Assembly: GCA_008015235.1 (NCBI GenBank)
Contig: SSFF01000009.1
Location: 1-64,000 of the forward strand
Source of the DNA: Rhodoferax sp.
GTDB lineage: Bacteria; Pseudomonadota; Gammaproteobacteria; Burkholderiales; Burkholderiaceae_C
Length of the DNA: 64,000 nucleotides
Direction of reading: 5' to 3'
Numbering within the stretch: position 1 is the first letter of the stretch; each line of letters starts with the position of its first letter. The position numbers and the translations under genes were made by a program. The notes under the pieces are model-generated. The model had not been told where the DNA came from. It saw only the letters and a program-made list of their open reading frames with translations, and did no database searches. This document shows, piece after piece, positions 47,617 to 56,600 of this stretch.

Positions 47617-48234
47617 ATGACTGATACCCCCGCAGCCCGCAAGCGTCTGAGTACCGAAGAGCGGCAAGAAGAAATCGTGCGTGTTGCCGTGGATCTGGCC
47701 GCCGACAAAGGCGTCGACAGTGTGACCACCCAGGACATGGCCCAAGCCATGAGCGTCACCCAAGGTGCGATTTTTCGGCACTTTGCAAGCAAGGACGACA
47801 TCTGGTACGCCGTGATCGTGTGGGTGCGTGAGCGCCTCATGGGCGTACTGGAGAAGGCGGCCGCAGGTGGCAAAGATCCGCTCGATACCTTGGAGCGCAT
47901 GTTCACTGCCCATATCGGTTTCATTGCCCAGCACCCGGCCATTCCCCGCCTGTTGTTTTCGGAGCTGCTGCACAAGAAGAGCGGACGCTTCCAGGAGTTG
48001 ATCGTCGGCATCATTTCCGGCTACGAAGCGCGCATCGCGGGCCTTCTGCAAGCAGCACAGGCACAGGGCTTGGTGCGTAATGACCTGGACTGCACAAGCG
48101 CTGCCGTGCTCTATATCGGCATGGTGCAGGGACTGGTGCTGCGCTCGAACGTGCTGGATGGTCAGCAGCGCTTGCAGACCACAGCCCAATCCACGTTCGC
48201 CGTGTTCAAGGCGGGCTTGGTCAACCGGAGTTAA
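47617..48234 (+). CDS. TetR-family repressor of the ABC exporter
   Basis: 205 residues. Helix-turn-helix at ~15-60: EEIVRVAVDLAADKGVDSVTTQDMAQAMSVTQGAIFRHFASKDDIWYAV. The C-terminal domain resembles the YfiR/TetR_C group linked with efflux. It leads a five-gene unit (fusion protein, permease, ATPase, small membrane protein) with a 4 bp gap to the next gene. Confidence 0.9.
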   Translation: MTDTPAARKRLSTEERQEEIVRVAVDLAADKGVDSVTTQDMAQAMSVTQGAIFRHFASKDDIWYAVIVWVRERLMGVLEKAAAGGKDPLDTLERMFTAHIGFIAQHPAIPRLLFSELLHKKSGRFQELIVGIISGYEARIAGLLQAAQAQGLVRNDLDCTSAAVLYIGMVQGLVLRSNVLDGQQRLQTTAQSTFAVFKAGLVNRS

Positions 48235-48238
48235 GGCC

Positions 48239-49447
48239 ATGACATTGGGAGGACGTTCGGTGCGCGGCAAGCAGTTGGCGATGGTATTGGCTGTCGTGAT
48301 CGTGCTGGCACTGCTTGGCTATGTATTTGTACAGGTAGGGCCATTGGCCCCCGTGCGCGTGACGGTAGCCACGGTGGAACAGGGCACGGTGGAGCCTGCC
48401 ATCTATGGCATCGGCACCGTGCAAGCGCGTACCGGTTGGAACCTGGGGCCCGTGGCCTCGGCCAAGGTACTGCGGGTGGCGGTGGACGTGGGCGAACGGG
48501 TGCGCGCGGGCCAGTTGCTGGCCGAAATGGACCCGGTGGACTTCCGCGAACGCCTTCAGGCATTGGATGCGGCGGTACAGCGGGCACAAAGTGCCCAAGT
48601 TGCCCAAAGCGCCCAGTGGCAGGAAGCGCAGGCGCGCCAGCGCCTGGCCCAGGTGAATGCCCGTCGCAACGAAGAGTTGGCTGCCAAAAACTTCATCAGC
48701 CCCAGCGCACTGGAGAGCCGTCAGACCGAACTGCAGCAGGCCGATGCCGCCGTGGCCGCCGCCCAGGCCAGCCGCGAAGCTGCCGTGCGCGATGTGCAGC
48801 GCCTGCAGTCCGAACGTGGCGCGGCACTGCGTCAGCGGGATGCCCTGCGCCTGCTGGCACCGGCCGATGCTTTGGTAGTAGCCCGCCTAGCCGAACCCGG
48901 AAGTACGGTGGTGGGCGGACAGGCACTGCTGCAATTGGTAGACCCGGCCAGCCTGTGGGTGCGACTGCGGGTGGACATGGGGCGCTCCAGCGGCTTGGCC
49001 GTGGGCTTGCCCGCGCGTGTGGTGCTGCGCTCGCAGCCCGGGCAGACCCTGACCGGCAAGGTACTGCGTGTCGAGCCACTGGCCGACAGCGTGACCGAAG
49101 AACGCATTGCCCAGGTGTCATTCGGTGCGCCCGCGAGCGGGGCGGTGCTTGCCGTGGGCGAGACGGCCGAGGTGACCTTGTCGTTGCCAGCCACGGCCAG
49201 CAGCGCGGTCATTCCGAACGCTGCGGTGCAGCGCCAGGGCGGCCAGACCGGCGTGTGGCGCATGGAAGGCGGTACACCCGCCTGGGCACCCGTACAACTG
49301 GGCGCCAGCAGCCTCGACGGCCGTGTGCAGGTGCTGCAAGGCTTGCTGGCGGGTGACGTGGTGGTGCAGCACAGCCAGACCGCCCTCAAAACGGGACAGC
49401 GCGTGCGCGTGGTTGACGCCCTGGTGGGCCGCAGTGGCGCGCCATGA
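48239..49447 (+). CDS. Membrane fusion (HlyD/MacA-like) periplasmic adaptor
   Basis: 402 residues. N-terminal anchor helix (GKQLAMVLAVVIVLALLGYVFV, ~10-31), lipoyl halves ATVEQGTVEPAIYGIGTVQAR and LLAPADALVVARL, a long coiled-coil hairpin ~115-200 rich in Ala/Gln/Arg. It would connect the ABC permease to an outer-membrane channel such as TolC. The start at 48239 fits the 4 bp gap from tetR; the gene overlaps the permease by 4 bp. Confidence 0.87.
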   Translation: MTLGGRSVRGKQLAMVLAVVIVLALLGYVFVQVGPLAPVRVTVATVEQGTVEPAIYGIGTVQARTGWNLGPVASAKVLRVAVDVGERVRAGQLLAEMDPVDFRERLQALDAAVQRAQSAQVAQSAQWQEAQARQRLAQVNARRNEELAAKNFISPSALESRQTELQQADAAVAAAQASREAAVRDVQRLQSERGAALRQRDALRLLAPADALVVARLAEPGSTVVGGQALLQLVDPASLWVRLRVDMGRSSGLAVGLPARVVLRSQPGQTLTGKVLRVEPLADSVTEERIAQVSFGAPASGAVLAVGETAEVTLSLPATASSAVIPNAAVQRQGGQTGVWRMEGGTPAWAPVQLGASSLDGRVQVLQGLLAGDVVVQHSQTALKTGQRVRVVDALVGRSGAP

Positions 49448-50637
49448 TCAGCCTGGCCGGGCGAGACATTGCCCACAGTTGGGGAAAATTCGTGCTCACG
49501 GGCATGGGCTTGGGGCTGCTTATCGGCGTCACGCTGACCATGGCCGGTGTCTACCGCGGCATGGTAGACGACGCCCAGGCCCTTCTGCACAACAGTGGCG
49601 CCGACATTTGGGTGGTGCAGAAAGACACCCAGGGCCCGTATGCCGAGGCGTCCACCCTCAAGGATGACACCGTGCAGGCTGTGCGCGGCATGCCCGGCGT
49701 GGCACGCGCTGCCAACGCCACCTACTTCACCATGCAGGTACTGAGCGAAGCCGGCCAGGAGAGCCGGGCCATGGTGGTGGGTTTCGAGCCCGGGCTGCCG
49801 GGCGAGCCGCTGCATCTGGTAGCCGGGCGGCACATCACTCGCGCGCACTATGAGGCGGTGGCCGACTTCAAAACCGGGTTTGCCGTCGGTGAGCGCATCC
49901 GCATTCGCCGCCACGAGTTCACGGTGGTGGGGCTTACGCGGCGCATGGTGTCCTCTGGGGGCGACCCCATGGTGCTGGTGTCGGTGGCCGACGCACAGGA
50001 GGCCCAGTTTCTCAAGGACAACGACGCCATCGTCAACGACCGCGTGCGCACCGCCGCCAACCCTGCGTTCAACAAGCCTGGTAATGCGGCGGTGCTGGAA
50101 GCCGTGCAGGCGCTGCAAACCAGCAGCCACAACGTCAACGCCGTGCTGGTGCAGTTGCTCCCTGGGGCCGATCCCGAACAGATGGCGCAGAACCTGCGGC
50201 GCTGGAAGCATGTGCAGGCCTACACCCAGGTGCAGATGCACGACATCCTGGTGGCCAAGCTCATCGCTACTTCGGCCAAGCAGATCTTCATGTTCCTGGT
50301 CATCCTGGCCATCGTCAGTGCCGCCATCGTGGCCTTCATCATCTACACCATGACGCTGGGCAAGATCCGCGAGATTGCAGTGCTCAAGCTCATCGGCACA
50401 CGCAACAGCACCATCGCCAGCATGATCCTGCAGCAGGCCTTGGGCCTGGGGCTGATCGGGTTTGTCGTGGGCAAGCTGGCCGCCACGCTGTGGGCACCAG
50501 CCTTTCCCAAATACGTGCTGCTACTGGGCAGCGACGCCGTCACCGGCCTACTCGCCACCTTGCTCATCTGCGCACTGGCCAGCACGCTCGCCATTCGGGT
50601 GGCCTTGCAGGTCGATCCGGCGCAAGCCATTTCCTAA
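49444..50637 (+). CDS. FtsX-like ABC exporter permease
   Basis: 397 residues with four TM helices: one N-terminal (FVLTGMGLGLLIGVTLTMAGVYRG), a large periplasmic domain, then three at the C-terminal end (FMFLVILAIVSAAIVAFIIYTM, GLGLIGFVVGKLAATLW and LLATLLICALASTLAIRVA). This is the MacB/FtsX arrangement, acting as a mechanical transmission rather than a channel. Substrate unknown. Confidence 0.88.
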   Translation: MISLAGRDIAHSWGKFVLTGMGLGLLIGVTLTMAGVYRGMVDDAQALLHNSGADIWVVQKDTQGPYAEASTLKDDTVQAVRGMPGVARAANATYFTMQVLSEAGQESRAMVVGFEPGLPGEPLHLVAGRHITRAHYEAVADFKTGFAVGERIRIRRHEFTVVGLTRRMVSSGGDPMVLVSVADAQEAQFLKDNDAIVNDRVRTAANPAFNKPGNAAVLEAVQALQTSSHNVNAVLVQLLPGADPEQMAQNLRRWKHVQAYTQVQMHDILVAKLIATSAKQIFMFLVILAIVSAAIVAFIIYTMTLGKIREIAVLKLIGTRNSTIASMILQQALGLGLIGFVVGKLAATLWAPAFPKYVLLLGSDAVTGLLATLLICALASTLAIRVALQVDPAQAIS

Positions 50638-50652
50638 ACACTGGGTGCCCAC

Positions 50653-51390
50653 ATGTCTGCCACTACCACCCATTCCTCACCGTCCGGCCAAGGCATTCGC
50701 ATCGATGGTCTGCGCAAGGTCTATGGCAAGGGCGACACCGCCGTGGTGGCCCTGAAGAACGCCAGCCTGCAGGTGCAGCCGGGCGAAGTGGTGGGGCTGG
50801 TGGGGCCTTCGGGTTCGGGCAAAAGCACCCTGCTCAAATGCCTGGGCGCCATCATCGAACCCACCTGCGGGCACATGGAGCTGGGCGGCGAAACCATTTT
50901 CGACGACGGCTGGAAGGTGCGTGACCTGCGGGCCCTGCGGCGCGACCGCATCGGCTTCGTATTCCAGGCACCGTACCTGATTCCGTTCCTGAACGTGACC
51001 GACAACGTGGCCCTGCTCCCCATGCTTGCCGGGGTGGACAACGCCACTGCCCGCACCCGCGCTCATGCCCTGCTGCAGGCGCTGGACGTGGACCACCGCG
51101 CTCAGGCCCAACCGGCGCAACTGTCCGGCGGTGAGCAGCAGCGCGTGGCGATTGCACGCGCCCTGGTCAACCGACCGCCGGTCATCCTGGCCGACGAGCC
51201 TACCGCGCCGCTGGACAGTGAGCGCGCCCTGGGCGTGGCGCGCATTTTGCACCGCATGGCGCAGGAGTGGCAGACCGCCATCATCGTGGTCACGCACGAC
51301 GAAAAGATCATCCCGACCTTCCGCCGCATCTACCACATCCGCGATGGCGAGACCCATGAGGAAACCGGACTTGGCGTGAGCGTCGATTGA
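50653..51390 (+). CDS. ABC exporter ATPase (LolD/MacB type)
   Basis: 245 residues. Walker [14 protein letters not shown] loop GFVFQAPYL, signature [17 protein letters not shown], Walker [15 protein letters not shown] and the switch histidine in IIVVTHDEK. Pairs with the preceding permease. The common N after DEPT is replaced by A-P, a minor variation. Confidence 0.92.
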   Translation: MSATTTHSSPSGQGIRIDGLRKVYGKGDTAVVALKNASLQVQPGEVVGLVGPSGSGKSTLLKCLGAIIEPTCGHMELGGETIFDDGWKVRDLRALRRDRIGFVFQAPYLIPFLNVTDNVALLPMLAGVDNATARTRAHALLQALDVDHRAQAQPAQLSGGEQQRVAIARALVNRPPVILADEPTAPLDSERALGVARILHRMAQEWQTAIIVVTHDEKIIPTFRRIYHIRDGETHEETGLGVSVD

Positions 51391-51423
51391 GCATTTTCCA
51401 AACCAGCACCGAGGAGTTACACC

Positions 51424-51822
51424 ATGCTTGCTTCGCCCACATCCCGATCCCTGCGCCCGTGGGGCTGGGCCGCTCTGGTCTTTGGCGCGCTCACCGTGTT
51501 CAGTGGTGCCAAGGCCTTGTTCGGGCCGCCCGAGGCACAAGCTGCCTTGGGCCAGGTGGTGCCCTGGGTGCTGTGGTTCAACTTTCTGGCCGGCTTTGCC
51601 TATTTGGCTGTGGGCTGGGGACTGGCCCACGATGCGCCGCGTTGGGCTTTGCAGGGCAGTGTGCTGCTGGCGTTGCTCACGGCCACGGTGGCGGTGGCTT
51701 TGGCAGTGCACATGGCCTTGGGTGGTGCATTCGAAATGCGTACTGTGGGCGCCATGGCGTTGCGCCTGACTTTCTGGAGCCTGGTGGCCCGGCAGGCTTT
51801 GCGTAGTGCCAGGGTTGAATAA
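51424..51822 (+). CDS. Small four-helix membrane protein of the exporter cluster
   Basis: 132 residues with four predicted helices (WGWAALVFGALTVFSGAKAL, VLWFNFLAGFAYLAVGWGLA, LLALLTATVAVALAVHMALGG and GAMALRLTFWSLVARQAL). I do not recognise a named family. The gap of 33 bp from the ATPase gene puts it in the same operon; it may be an accessory part. A dispersed repeat follows. Confidence 0.65.
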   Translation: MLASPTSRSLRPWGWAALVFGALTVFSGAKALFGPPEAQAALGQVVPWVLWFNFLAGFAYLAVGWGLAHDAPRWALQGSVLLALLTATVAVALAVHMALGGAFEMRTVGAMALRLTFWSLVARQALRSARVE

Positions 51823-51826
51823 AAAT

Positions 51827-51870
51827 ATTGCTACTATAAAGATAGCAAACTGCGCTTAATTCTTGCGGGC
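51827..51870 (-). repeat. Dispersed ~44 bp repeat, copy 7
   Basis: On the minus strand: GCCCGCAAGAATTAAGCGCA, then GTTTGCTATCTTTATAGTAGC. It lies between the converging membrane protein and helicase genes. Confidence 0.75.
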
Positions 51871-51904
51871 CAGGTGCTGATTTGGCTTGCAGATAGGCTG
51901 CCAT

Positions 51905-53170
51905 TCAGCCCTGTAGCGGTGGCAACAGGCCCGCTGCCCGCAGCTTGTCTTTCTTGCTCGGGCGTTTGCCTTTGACGCCGCCGTTGTTCGGGCCCACGGG
52001 GGCAGGTGCTACGGGTACAGCCACTTCGGTCGGTACGAATCCTGCCACTTCTTCCAGCGCCAGAGACACCTTCTGGCGCTTTTCAATCAGCTTCCAGTGC
52101 GCCAACTCGTCGGCCGTGACAAAGCTCACAGCCAGCCCGGCTTCGCCCGCGCGCCCGGTGCGGCCGACGCGGTGGGTGTAGTCGGTGGCCGAGCGCGGCA
52201 GATCGTAGTTCACCACCACGGGCAGCTTCAGGATGTCGATGCCGCGGGCGGCCAGGTCGGTGGTCACCACCACCTCCCAGCGTTCGTCCTTGAATTCGGT
52301 CAGCACCTCCTGGCGCGCGCCCTGGCTCAGGTCGCCGTGGAAGGCGGTGGCGTAGATACCCGCCTTGTAGAGCTTCTCGGCCACCAGCTCGGCGGCGTAA
52401 CGGGTGGCGACAAACACCAGGGTGCGGCCCCATTTTTCGGTCTGGATCAGGTGGCGCAGCAGCTGCGTGCGGCTTTTCGTGTCCACGCGGATCGCCCGTT
52501 GCACGATTGCCACGGGCGCCGCCTGGTCAGCTTGTACTTCCACGCGCACCGGGTCGCGCAGCAGCTTGGTGGCCAGTGCCTGCACCTCGTCGGGAAAGGT
52601 GGCGCTGGAGAGCAGCGTTTGCCGCCGCGCGGGCAACAGATCGAGCACGCCTTGCAGCTCCTTGGCAAAACCCAGGTCCAGCAGGCGGTCGGCTTCGTCC
52701 AGCACCAAGAGGCCCACGGTGTGAAGCTGGACGGCGTTGTGGCTGGCCAGGTCCAGCAGGCGCCCGGGCGTGGCCACCAGCACGTCGCAGCCGCCGCGCA
52801 GGGCCAGCATCTGCGGGTTGATGGAGACACCGCCCACCGCCGTGACCACGCGGGCATGCAAGCCCGCGTTGTGCGCCACCTGGGCCAGCACGCCGCTCAC
52901 CTGCTGCGCCAGTTCGCGCGTGGGCACCAGCACCAGCGCACGCACGCCGCGTGGCGCCGTCTTTGGGGCGGCGCCATCGTGCAGGCGCTGCAACAGCGGC
53001 AGCGCAAAGGCCAGGGTCTTGCCCGAGCCGGTCTGCGCGCTGGCCAGGACATCGCGCCCCGCCACTGCCGCCGGAATGGCCTCCGCTTGCACGGCCGTGG
53101 GTTGGGCGAACCCGAGCGTGGCGCAGGCCTGGGACAGGGCGGGAGAGAGGCCGAGGGTGGAGAAGGGCAT
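51905..53170 (-). CDS. DEAD-box RNA helicase, second copy
   Basis: 421 residues: Q motif GFAQPTAVQAEAIP, Walker [34 protein letters not shown] in [17 protein letters not shown] in LLSSATFPDEV, TTDLAARGIDI, HRVGRTGRAG. The tail is short and basic (KGKRPSKKDKLRAAG) and lacks the RGG repeats of rhlE at 33651. It belongs to the RhlE/SrmB-like group; target RNA unknown. Confidence 0.9.
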   Translation of the reverse strand: MPFSTLGLSPALSQACATLGFAQPTAVQAEAIPAAVAGRDVLASAQTGSGKTLAFALPLLQRLHDGAAPKTAPRGVRALVLVPTRELAQQVSGVLAQVAHNAGLHARVVTAVGGVSINPQMLALRGGCDVLVATPGRLLDLASHNAVQLHTVGLLVLDEADRLLDLGFAKELQGVLDLLPARRQTLLSSATFPDEVQALATKLLRDPVRVEVQADQAAPVAIVQRAIRVDTKSRTQLLRHLIQTEKWGRTLVFVATRYAAELVAEKLYKAGIYATAFHGDLSQGARQEVLTEFKDERWEVVVTTDLAARGIDILKLPVVVNYDLPRSATDYTHRVGRTGRAGEAGLAVSFVTADELAHWKLIEKRQKVSLALEEVAGFVPTEVAVPVAPAPVGPNNGGVKGKRPSKKDKLRAAGLLPPLQG

Positions 53171-53199
53171 GGGTGGGTGCTTAGGGATTAAATCGGGCA

Positions 53200-53247
53200 G
53201 TAGCCCGCGCAGGGATTGCGTTGGCAGCTAGTGAAAGTGTAGCAACC
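53200..53247 (+). repeat. Dispersed repeat, copy 8
   Basis: GTAGCCCGCGCAGGGATTGC, then GGCAGCTAGTGAAAGTGTAGC and AACC. It lies between the helicase start and the end of the lipoprotein gene, so it would form the leader or upstream region of the helicase gene. Confidence 0.75.
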
Positions 53248-53258
53248 GCCGGCTGCGC

Positions 53259-53765
53259 TCATTGTGGCCGGGTGTTGCGGGGGTAGATCTCAAAAGTCAC
53301 GGTTGATTTCGACAGGTAGGTCTTGAGGATCGGCGGGGCCATGTAAGGTTTGAGTGTGCCCGTCACGAGGTAGACGGAGAGTTGTTTGCCGTCGATGACG
53401 AAGGTGACGGTTTGTTTGTCCATGCTGCGGGGCAGCAGGGGGCGCAAGTCTACGCGGTCTTCCAGCACCTCGCCCGTGGCCTTGATGCGCCACTTGACGA
53501 AAAGGAATTCGCCCGCTGGCATGGCACTGATGATCGGGCTGCGGTAGCCGAGCGAAGTGCTGCCGGGTTTGACACTGTCCCCCGTGGTGCGCGCCGGGCT
53601 GCCATAGCGGTATTCCAGCAAATCCACCTGCTTGGCCCAGCCGTCGAACTGGCCGTCGAAGGAAAACGAGTGGTCGGGCTGTTGGGGCATGCCCCCCATT
53701 CCCGCACAGCCCCACAACACCCCTGCCAGGGCCAGCAGACCCAGGTAATGTCTCCAGCGTTTCAT
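53259..53765 (-). CDS. Putative outer-membrane lipoprotein
   Basis: 168 residues with a lipoprotein signal: MKRWRHYLGLLALAGVLWGCAG, lipobox LWGC with Cys20. After lipidation residues a beta-rich domain follows (DHSFSFDGQFDGWAKQVDLLEYRYG and VTFVIDGKQLSVYLVTGTL). I do not recognise the family. The start at 53765 is chosen for the signal; 20 codons upstream are unsupported. Confidence 0.65.
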   Translation of the reverse strand: MKRWRHYLGLLALAGVLWGCAGMGGMPQQPDHSFSFDGQFDGWAKQVDLLEYRYGSPARTTGDSVKPGSTSLGYRSPIISAMPAGEFLFVKWRIKATGEVLEDRVDLRPLLPRSMDKQTVTFVIDGKQLSVYLVTGTLKPYMAPPILKTYLSKSTVTFEIYPRNTRPQ

Positions 53766-53830
53766 GTCGGCACCCTCCAGTCCTTCATGGAAAATGGATG
53801 TGATTTTGGCCTCCAGCCCGCACAAAATAT

Positions 53831-53858
53831 GCGGAAGAAGCTATTAAAAGCGTAGCAA
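53831..53858 (+). repeat. Dispersed repeat, copy 9, partial
   Basis: Only the 3' half is clear: GCGGAAGAAGCTATTAAAAG followed by CGTAGCAA. It lies between the lipoprotein gene start and the end of pepP. Confidence 0.5.
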
Positions 53859-53899
53859 AAGCAGATGGCTGCAGGCATGGTGGCTGGCCGGGCGAAGCC

Positions 53900-55315
53900 T
53901 CAGGTGGCCATCACGGCTTCCACCTCGTCCGCCGTGCGGGCGATGTGCGGGCCGAGGGTGCGGCTGCCGGTGGGGGTGATGAGCACGTTGTCTTCAATGC
54001 GGATGCCGCGCACCTGCGTAATCGCGGCCAACGCGTCGTAGTTGATGAAATCGGTAAACAGCCCCTGGGCACGCCACTGGGCTTGCTGGTGCGGGATGAA
54101 GTAGTAGCCGGGCTCCACCGTCACCACCATGCCCGCCTGCAGCGGCTTGGCTAGGCGCAGCGAGCGTAGGCCGAACAGGGTGCTGCGGCTGTAGCCTTGC
54201 CCATAGCCCACGCGGTCTTCGCCCAGGCCTTCCATGTCGTGCACGTCCAGGCCGATCTGGTGGCCCAGACCGCATTGGAAGATGATGGCGTAGGCGCCGC
54301 TGTGCACCACGTCCTCGGTGGCACCCTTGAACACGCCCAGGTCGCGCAGGCCGTCCACCAGGATGCCGGCGGAGAGGCGGTGCATGTCGACAAAGGGCAC
54401 GCCGGGCTTGACGGCGGCAATGACGGCCTGCTGGGCTTGCAGCACGGCGTTGTAGAGGTCGCGCTGCACACCGGCCAGCTTGCCGCCCACGGGGATGGTG
54501 CGGGTGATGTCGCTGGCGTAGCCCAGTGCCGAGCTTGCCCCGGTGTCATTGACGATGAGGTCGCCGTCTTGCAGCACGTTGTCGTGGCCGTGGTTGTGCA
54601 GCACCTCGCCGTGGGCCGAGAAGATGCTGGGATAGGCCAGCTGCCAGTCCTGGCGGCGCACGATGCCTTCCATCAGCCCCACCACCTCGCGTTCGACTGT
54701 GCCTGCGCGGCTGGCACGCATGGCGGCGTGGTGCATGTCGGCAGTCACCACCAAGGCGCGCTCCATCTCTGCCACTTCTTCGTCGCCCTTGATTTCGCGC
54801 AGGATCACAACGGCGTCGGTTAGCGCGGTGGAGGCACTGGCCTGCACCTGGGCGTTGCTCTGGCCCAGCGCCTGGGCCAGCCAGAGCACGGTGTCGCCAC
54901 GGTAGGGGGCCAGGTAGTGCACGCTGCACCCCTGCGCGGTGGCCTGTTGCAGGCGGGACAGCAATGCCGCCACGGTGCCAGTATTGGTGGCGCCGACCTG
55001 TGCGCCGAGTTCGGCCACCGAAGGCAGCGGCCCAGTCCAGACGATGGACAGCAGGTCCGGATCGTCGCCGTACAGGGTGTCGTCACCCGCGTCCAGGTCC
55101 AGCAGGCCAAAGCGGCCCGGTTGGTTCAGGCCAAAGAAGTAGAGGAAGCTGGAGTCCTGCCGGAACGGGTAGGCGTTGTCGGCGTAGTTCATGGGCGCTT
55201 CAAAGTGCCCGGGCAGCAGCACCAGGCCGCGTGCGCCAAGGCGTTCGCGCAAGAGCATGCGCAGGCGCGCGCGGCGCTGCTGGTAGATGGCGGAGGGAAA
55301 CAAGGCGAGGCTCAT
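53900..55315 (-). CDS. pepP: Xaa-Pro aminopeptidase (aminopeptidase P)
   Basis: Removes N-terminal residues linked to proline. 471 residues of M24: N-terminal domain with DSSFLYFFGLNQPG, then metal ligands Asp in VNDTGASSALGYASDITRT (two aspartates), His in GLGHQIGLDVHD, Glu in VTVEPGYYF and Glu in GIRIEDNVL. The start at 55315 gives MSLALFPSAIYQQRRARL, usual for the family; the longer frame is antisense to the YedE genes. Confidence 0.93.
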   Translation of the reverse strand: MSLALFPSAIYQQRRARLRMLLRERLGARGLVLLPGHFEAPMNYADNAYPFRQDSSFLYFFGLNQPGRFGLLDLDAGDDTLYGDDPDLLSIVWTGPLPSVAELGAQVGATNTGTVAALLSRLQQATAQGCSVHYLAPYRGDTVLWLAQALGQSNAQVQASASTALTDAVVILREIKGDEEVAEMERALVVTADMHHAAMRASRAGTVEREVVGLMEGIVRRQDWQLAYPSIFSAHGEVLHNHGHDNVLQDGDLIVNDTGASSALGYASDITRTIPVGGKLAGVQRDLYNAVLQAQQAVIAAVKPGVPFVDMHRLSAGILVDGLRDLGVFKGATEDVVHSGAYAIIFQCGLGHQIGLDVHDMEGLGEDRVGYGQGYSRSTLFGLRSLRLAKPLQAGMVVTVEPGYYFIPHQQAQWRAQGLFTDFINYDALAAITQVRGIRIEDNVLITPTGSRTLGPHIARTADEVEAVMAT

Positions 55316-55346
55316 ATTTGACTCCTTGTGGGATGGAAACAGCCTG

Positions 55347-55393
55347 CAGCCCTCGTGGGGATTGCGCAGGCAGCTATGAAAGATGTAGCGACT
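55347..55393 (+). repeat. Dispersed repeat, copy 10
   Basis: GCAGCCCTCGTGGGGATTGC, then GCAGGCAGCTATGAAAGATG, then TAGCGAC. It lies between the start of pepP and the end of the YedE-like gene on the same strand. Confidence 0.7.
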
Positions 55394-55397
55394 GAAT

Positions 55398-55823
55398 TCA
55401 GGCCTTGGCCCGCAGCCCTTGGGCCAGGGCACCGGTGGCAATGCCAGCCAGCGCCCACAGCAGGTCCACATTGCCGGTGCCCAAGCCTGCAATGGCCGGG
55501 CCCGGGCACACGCCGCACAGGCCCCAGCCGATGCCGAACAGGGCGGCACCGACAGCGGTGTCGCGGTTCCAGACGCTGGGGTGAGTGTGGAAATGGTCGT
55601 CCAGCACAGGCTTGCGCATCAGGCGTGGGGCCAGTTTGTAGGTGACCAGCACCACCACCACGGCACCGCCCATGACGAGCATGAGCCCCCAGTCCTGGAA
55701 GCGCAGAAAGCTCAACACCACCTCCGGGCGCACCATGGTGGCGTACGACAGGCCAAAGCCGAACAGCATGCCGGCGATCAGTGTGGAAACCGAGCGGCCG
55801 AAGTGTTGGATGACAGCGTTCAT
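55398..55823 (-). CDS. YeeE/YedE-like membrane protein, C-terminal half (DUF6691 type)
   Basis: 141 residues with four hydrophobic helices and the conserved cysteine motif GWGLCGVCPGPAIAGLG (~110-126). Together with the preceding gene it forms a two-piece YeeE/YedE unit; related proteins such as TsuA or PmpA/B carry thiosulfate or other sulfur species across the inner membrane through paired cysteines. The start overlaps the stop of the first half by 4 bp. Confidence 0.85.
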   Translation of the reverse strand: MNAVIQHFGRSVSTLIAGMLFGFGLSYATMVRPEVVLSFLRFQDWGLMLVMGGAVVVVLVTYKLAPRLMRKPVLDDHFHTHPSVWNRDTAVGAALFGIGWGLCGVCPGPAIAGLGTGNVDLLWALAGIATGALAQGLRAKA

Positions 55824-56290
55824 GCCAGGGCCCCCATCAGATTGGCAGTGAGGAAGGCGGTGCCCATGAAGGTCAGCACCGCACCCAGCGAGGGCAGTTG
55901 CAGTGAGCCCAGACCGCAGATGCCGTGGCCCGAGGTGCAGCCATTGCCCAGCCGTGCGCCGTAGCCCACGAAGAAGCCGCCCACTACCAGCTGCCATGTG
56001 GGTACGCTGGTACGCAGCAGCACACCACCACCATAGAGCTTGAACCAAACCAGCGCCCCGGCAATGAGCCCGGCGGCATAGACCAGACGCCACTGGCGCG
56101 AGCCGGTGAAGCGCGCCTGCTGGAAGAAGGGGGTTTTGAGCCAGTACGACCAGGTGCTGGAAAACACCGTGCTCATGCCGCCAATGCGCCCGGTCATGAT
56201 GAATAGAAAGCCGGTGCCGGCGCCGATGAGCAGGCCACCGAGCAGGTAGTGCTGCCAGCCCAGGGGGAAGAGAGAAGCGAGGGATTGCAT
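55820..56290 (-). CDS. YeeE/YedE-like membrane protein, N-terminal half
   Basis: 156 residues with about five helices and GYGARLGNGCTSGHGICGLG (~117-136), the cysteine motif of the first YeeE half. It precedes the partner gene with an ATGA overlap. The start at 56290 gives MQSLASLFPLGWQHYLLGG. A Crp/Fnr gene lies upstream on the same strand, separated by the tandem repeat. Confidence 0.87.
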   Translation of the reverse strand: MQSLASLFPLGWQHYLLGGLLIGAGTGFLFIMTGRIGGMSTVFSSTWSYWLKTPFFQQARFTGSRQWRLVYAAGLIAGALVWFKLYGGGVLLRTSVPTWQLVVGGFFVGYGARLGNGCTSGHGICGLGSLQLPSLGAVLTFMGTAFLTANLMGALA

Positions 56291-56361
56291 GTGGCGATTA
56301 TCGGGGGCTGATCGGGCCGCTAGCACAGTTTTCCCGGTGGTTTTTGGGCGGTGGATGGGGT

Positions 56362-56600
56362 GCCTAAAAAAGCGGCAGGGCCTGGAAAGCCAAGACTGGC
56401 GCGGGTTTGCAGCCTTGTCCCCGCGCTTATCCACAAGGGCTTCCACAGGCAGTGGGGGAAAGTATTTTTTTGGGCATCCAGATTGCCCAAAAAAGCGGCA
56501 TGACCTGCAAACTTAGGCCTGACGCGGCTTGGGCGCGATTCCAGCCTGCTTATCCACAGGGGCTTCCACAGCGGTTGGGGGCAAGTTTTTTTGCAGCTGC
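56362..56600. repeat. Two tandem ~123 bp repeats, each with a perfect DnaA box
   Basis: Copy A starts GCCTAAAAAAGCGGC at 56362; copy B starts GCCCAAAAAAGCGGC at 56485, a period of 123 bp. Each holds TTATCCACA, the DnaA box consensus, at 56427-56435 and 56550-56558, followed by GGGCTTCCACAG. TTTTTTGGGC / GCCCAAAAAA at 56466-56475 and 56485-56494 form a perfect inverted repeat at the junction. Copy B runs into the 3' end of the Crp gene and encodes its last ~29 residues. Confidence 0.75.
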
